The position numbers were made by a program, and so were the translations under genes. From an uncultured Actinomycetes bacterium (GTDB lineage: Bacteria; Actinomycetota; Actinomycetes; Mycobacteriales; Mycobacteriaceae), in NCBI GenBank assembly GCA_903911165.1, contig CAIWCQ010000117.1, forward strand, positions 1-6,626: DNA of 6,626 bases. Reading direction: 5' to 3'. Of the stretch, positions 5,973-6,626 are shown in pieces. Below the pieces are notes generated by a model. It saw only the letters and a list, made by a program, of their open reading frames with translations. It was not told where the DNA came from and did no database searches. Each line of letters opens with the position of its first letter. Within the stretch, counting starts at the first letter, position 1.

Positions 5973-6306
5973 CATCTGGCTGGTCGACCTCAATCCGGTT
6001 CGCGGCAGCGAGGCGAACAAACGGCGTCCCGCAGTCGTCGTCAGCAACGACCGTGCCAACACCACCGCCGTCGCGTTAGGCCGCGGCGTGGTGACCGTGG
6101 TCCCGCTGAGCACCAACGTCAACAAGGTCTATCCATTCCAGGTCTTCCTGGCAGCGGTCGCGACGGAACTGCCCGCCGACTCCAAAGCCCAGGTAGAACA
6201 GGTCCGATCAGTCGCTCTGGAGAGACTCAGGCGTGCGGTAGGACGAGTATCGCCACAGGACATGGTCCGGATCGATGCCGCCTTGCGGTTGCACCTAGAT
6301 CTGTGA
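5959..6306 (+). CDS. mazF: MazF-family mRNA interferase toxin
   Basis: A 115-residue MazF/PemK-type endoribonuclease that cleaves RNA at short sequence motifs and arrests growth when its antitoxin is lost. The N-terminus [20 protein letters not shown] (3-22) and [12 protein letters not shown] (23-34) carry the conserved loop and the family's catalytic-arginine region (R22). VVTVVPLST (44-52) provides the conserved serine/threonine, and [10 protein letters not shown] and GRVSP are also family-typical. It looks complete, with no frameshift. Nearest in memory is MazF9 (Rv2801c, also called MazF-mt1); the cleavage motif cannot be read from the sequence. The start lies inside mazE with a 14-nt overlap and no strong Shine-Dalgarno, so translation is coupled. 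Its last codons and stop (GATCTGTGA) are the beginning of the first unit of the 27-bp repeat array. Confidence 0.93.
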   Translation: MLRGDIWLVDLNPVRGSEANKRRPAVVVSNDRANTTAVALGRGVVTVVPLSTNVNKVYPFQVFLAAVATELPADSKAQVEQVRSVALERLRRAVGRVSPQDMVRIDAALRLHLDL

Positions 6307-6405
6307 CCCGTTCGACAACGGCGCGATCTGTGACCCGTTTGACAACGGCGCGATCTGTGACCCGTTTGACAACGGCGCGATCCGTGACCCGTTTGACAGC
6401 GGCGT
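6298..6405. repeat. Four tandem 27-bp repeats between mazF and cyp130
   Basis: Head-to-tail units lie at 6298-6324, 6325-6351, 6352-6378 and 6379-6405. Units 2 and 3 are identical. Unit 1 differs at one base (TTCGAC for TTTGAC), and unit 4 at three (GATCCG, GACAGC, and a final T). Each unit begins GATCTG or GATCCG followed by TGACCC, and contains a small inverted repeat, CCGTT and AACGG around a 4-nt loop; in unit 4 one pair becomes a G-T wobble. Units 2-4 each contain TTGACA. Unit 1 includes the last two codons and stop of mazF, so the array probably grew from that gene's 3' end. With the 22 bases up to the cyp130 ATG, it fills the gap between the two genes. It is not a CRISPR: there are no unique spacers. 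Confidence 0.92.
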
Positions 6406-6421
6406 AGTGCTGCCGTAGGCA
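6393..6421 (+). promoter_or_regulatory. Putative cyp130 promoter using the last repeat unit
   Basis: TTGACA (6393-6398), a perfect -35 consensus inside repeat unit 4, is followed after 17 nt by TAGGCA (6416-6421), and 6 nt later by the cyp130 ATG. The spacing is ideal for a leaderless promoter, but TAGGCA lacks the final T that is normally conserved in mycobacterial -10 boxes. The same stretch (AGGCAAG) could instead act as a weak Shine-Dalgarno site. Confidence 0.35.
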
Positions 6422-6427
6422 AGATCC

Positions 6428-6626
6428 ATGCCCACAGACGCGCCAACAAACGTGCACCCGGCCACCCGGTTCGAGCTCCGGGCCGGTGACACCTGGACCG
6501 ACCCCTGGCCGATGTATGCCGCGCTGCGTGACCACGACCCAGTGCACCATGTCACCGCGCACAATCCCGAGCACGACTACTGGGTGCTGTCCCGGCACGC
6601 CGACATCTGGAGCGCGGCCCGCGACC
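6428..6626 (+). CDS. cyp130: Cytochrome P450 CYP130, N-terminal part, runs off window
   Basis: The first 66 codons of a gene that continues past the right edge. The protein reads MPTDAPTNVHPATRFELRAG, then a P450 N-terminal region with DPWPMYAALRDHDPVHHV and YWVLSRHADIWSAARD. These closely match remembered M. tuberculosis CYP130 (Rv1256c; WPMY-ALRDHDPVHHV and VLSRHADVWSAARD). The heme-binding cysteine and I-helix are outside the window. An in-frame TAG at 6416-6418 makes the ATG at 6428 the most upstream ATG available. The family enzyme is a soluble haem monooxygenase that binds azole drugs; its natural substrate is unsettled. It is the expected neighbour of the Rv1257c-like oxidase, here separated from it by the toxin-antitoxin pair and repeats. 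Confidence 0.9.
   Translation, partial: MPTDAPTNVHPATRFELRAGDTWTDPWPMYAALRDHDPVHHVTAHNPEHDYWVLSRHADIWSAARD

Noticed and set aside
6298..6405. CRISPR array
   Set aside because: The units abut directly with no unique spacers, and no cas gene is present.
6298..6405. Intrinsic terminator of mazEF built from the repeat hairpins
   Set aside because: Each stem is only 5 bp and no T-run follows. It might slow polymerase, but I cannot support a terminator call.
6129..6598. Minus-strand open frames over the repeat array encoding 9-residue peptide repeats (such as CQTGHRSRR or LSNGSQIAP)
   Set aside because: A 27-bp repeat without stops on that strand gives repeated peptides automatically. These frames lie antisense to mazF and cyp130, which are clear family members, and show no recognisable start context.

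Overview
The window is high-GC, gene-dense DNA with many GTG starts, 4-bp stop/start overlaps and leaderless-looking starts with TANNNT -10 boxes. Gene content and order point to a mycobacterium, probably an environmental (Mycolicibacterium-like) species. From memory, the order HIT protein, Ddn-like protein, udgB (opposite strand), tap, FAD-linked oxidase and cyp130 is that of the M. tuberculosis Rv1262c-Rv1256c block, read in reverse complement. No database search was possible, so the orthology rests on remembered sequences.

Layout. (1) 2-1450, plus strand: a three-gene run. It has the 3' part of a protein with two DUF1330-like halves, a HIT-family nucleotide hydrolase/transferase, and a Ddn/Rv1261c-type deazaflavin (F420) protein. 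The genes are 4 nt apart or overlap by 4 nt. (2) 1440-2258, minus strand: udgB, a family 5 uracil-DNA glycosylase with a four-cysteine Fe-S signature. It overlaps the 3' end of the preceding gene by 11 nt. (3) 2259-2281: a very compact divergent promoter in which the -10 boxes of udgB and tap overlap by 2 bp, and both genes appear to be transcribed without a leader. (4) 2282-5648, plus strand: tap (MFS drug efflux), a chloramphenicol phosphotransferase-like P-loop kinase, and a GlcD-type FAD-linked oxidase, joined by GTGA and ATGA overlaps. (5) 5719-6306: a self-contained mazEF-type toxin-antitoxin pair with a palindromic operator over its -10 box. (6) 6298-6405: four tandem 27-bp repeats that start inside the last codons of mazF. 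(7) 6428-end: the N-terminal 66 codons of cyp130.

Compared with the remembered M. tuberculosis order, an oxidoreductase gene (Rv1260) is absent next to udgB. Two elements are added: the CPT-like kinase between tap and the oxidase, and mazEF plus the repeat array between the oxidase and cyp130. The kinase contains a stretch of clearly lower GC, which suits later acquisition. Its coupling to a drug-efflux gene suggests a resistance or detoxification role, but that is inference.

I found no wholly new multi-gene system. The points most worth checking are the overlapping leaderless promoters, the tap-kinase coupling, and the repeat array that supplies consensus -35 hexamers ahead of cyp130.
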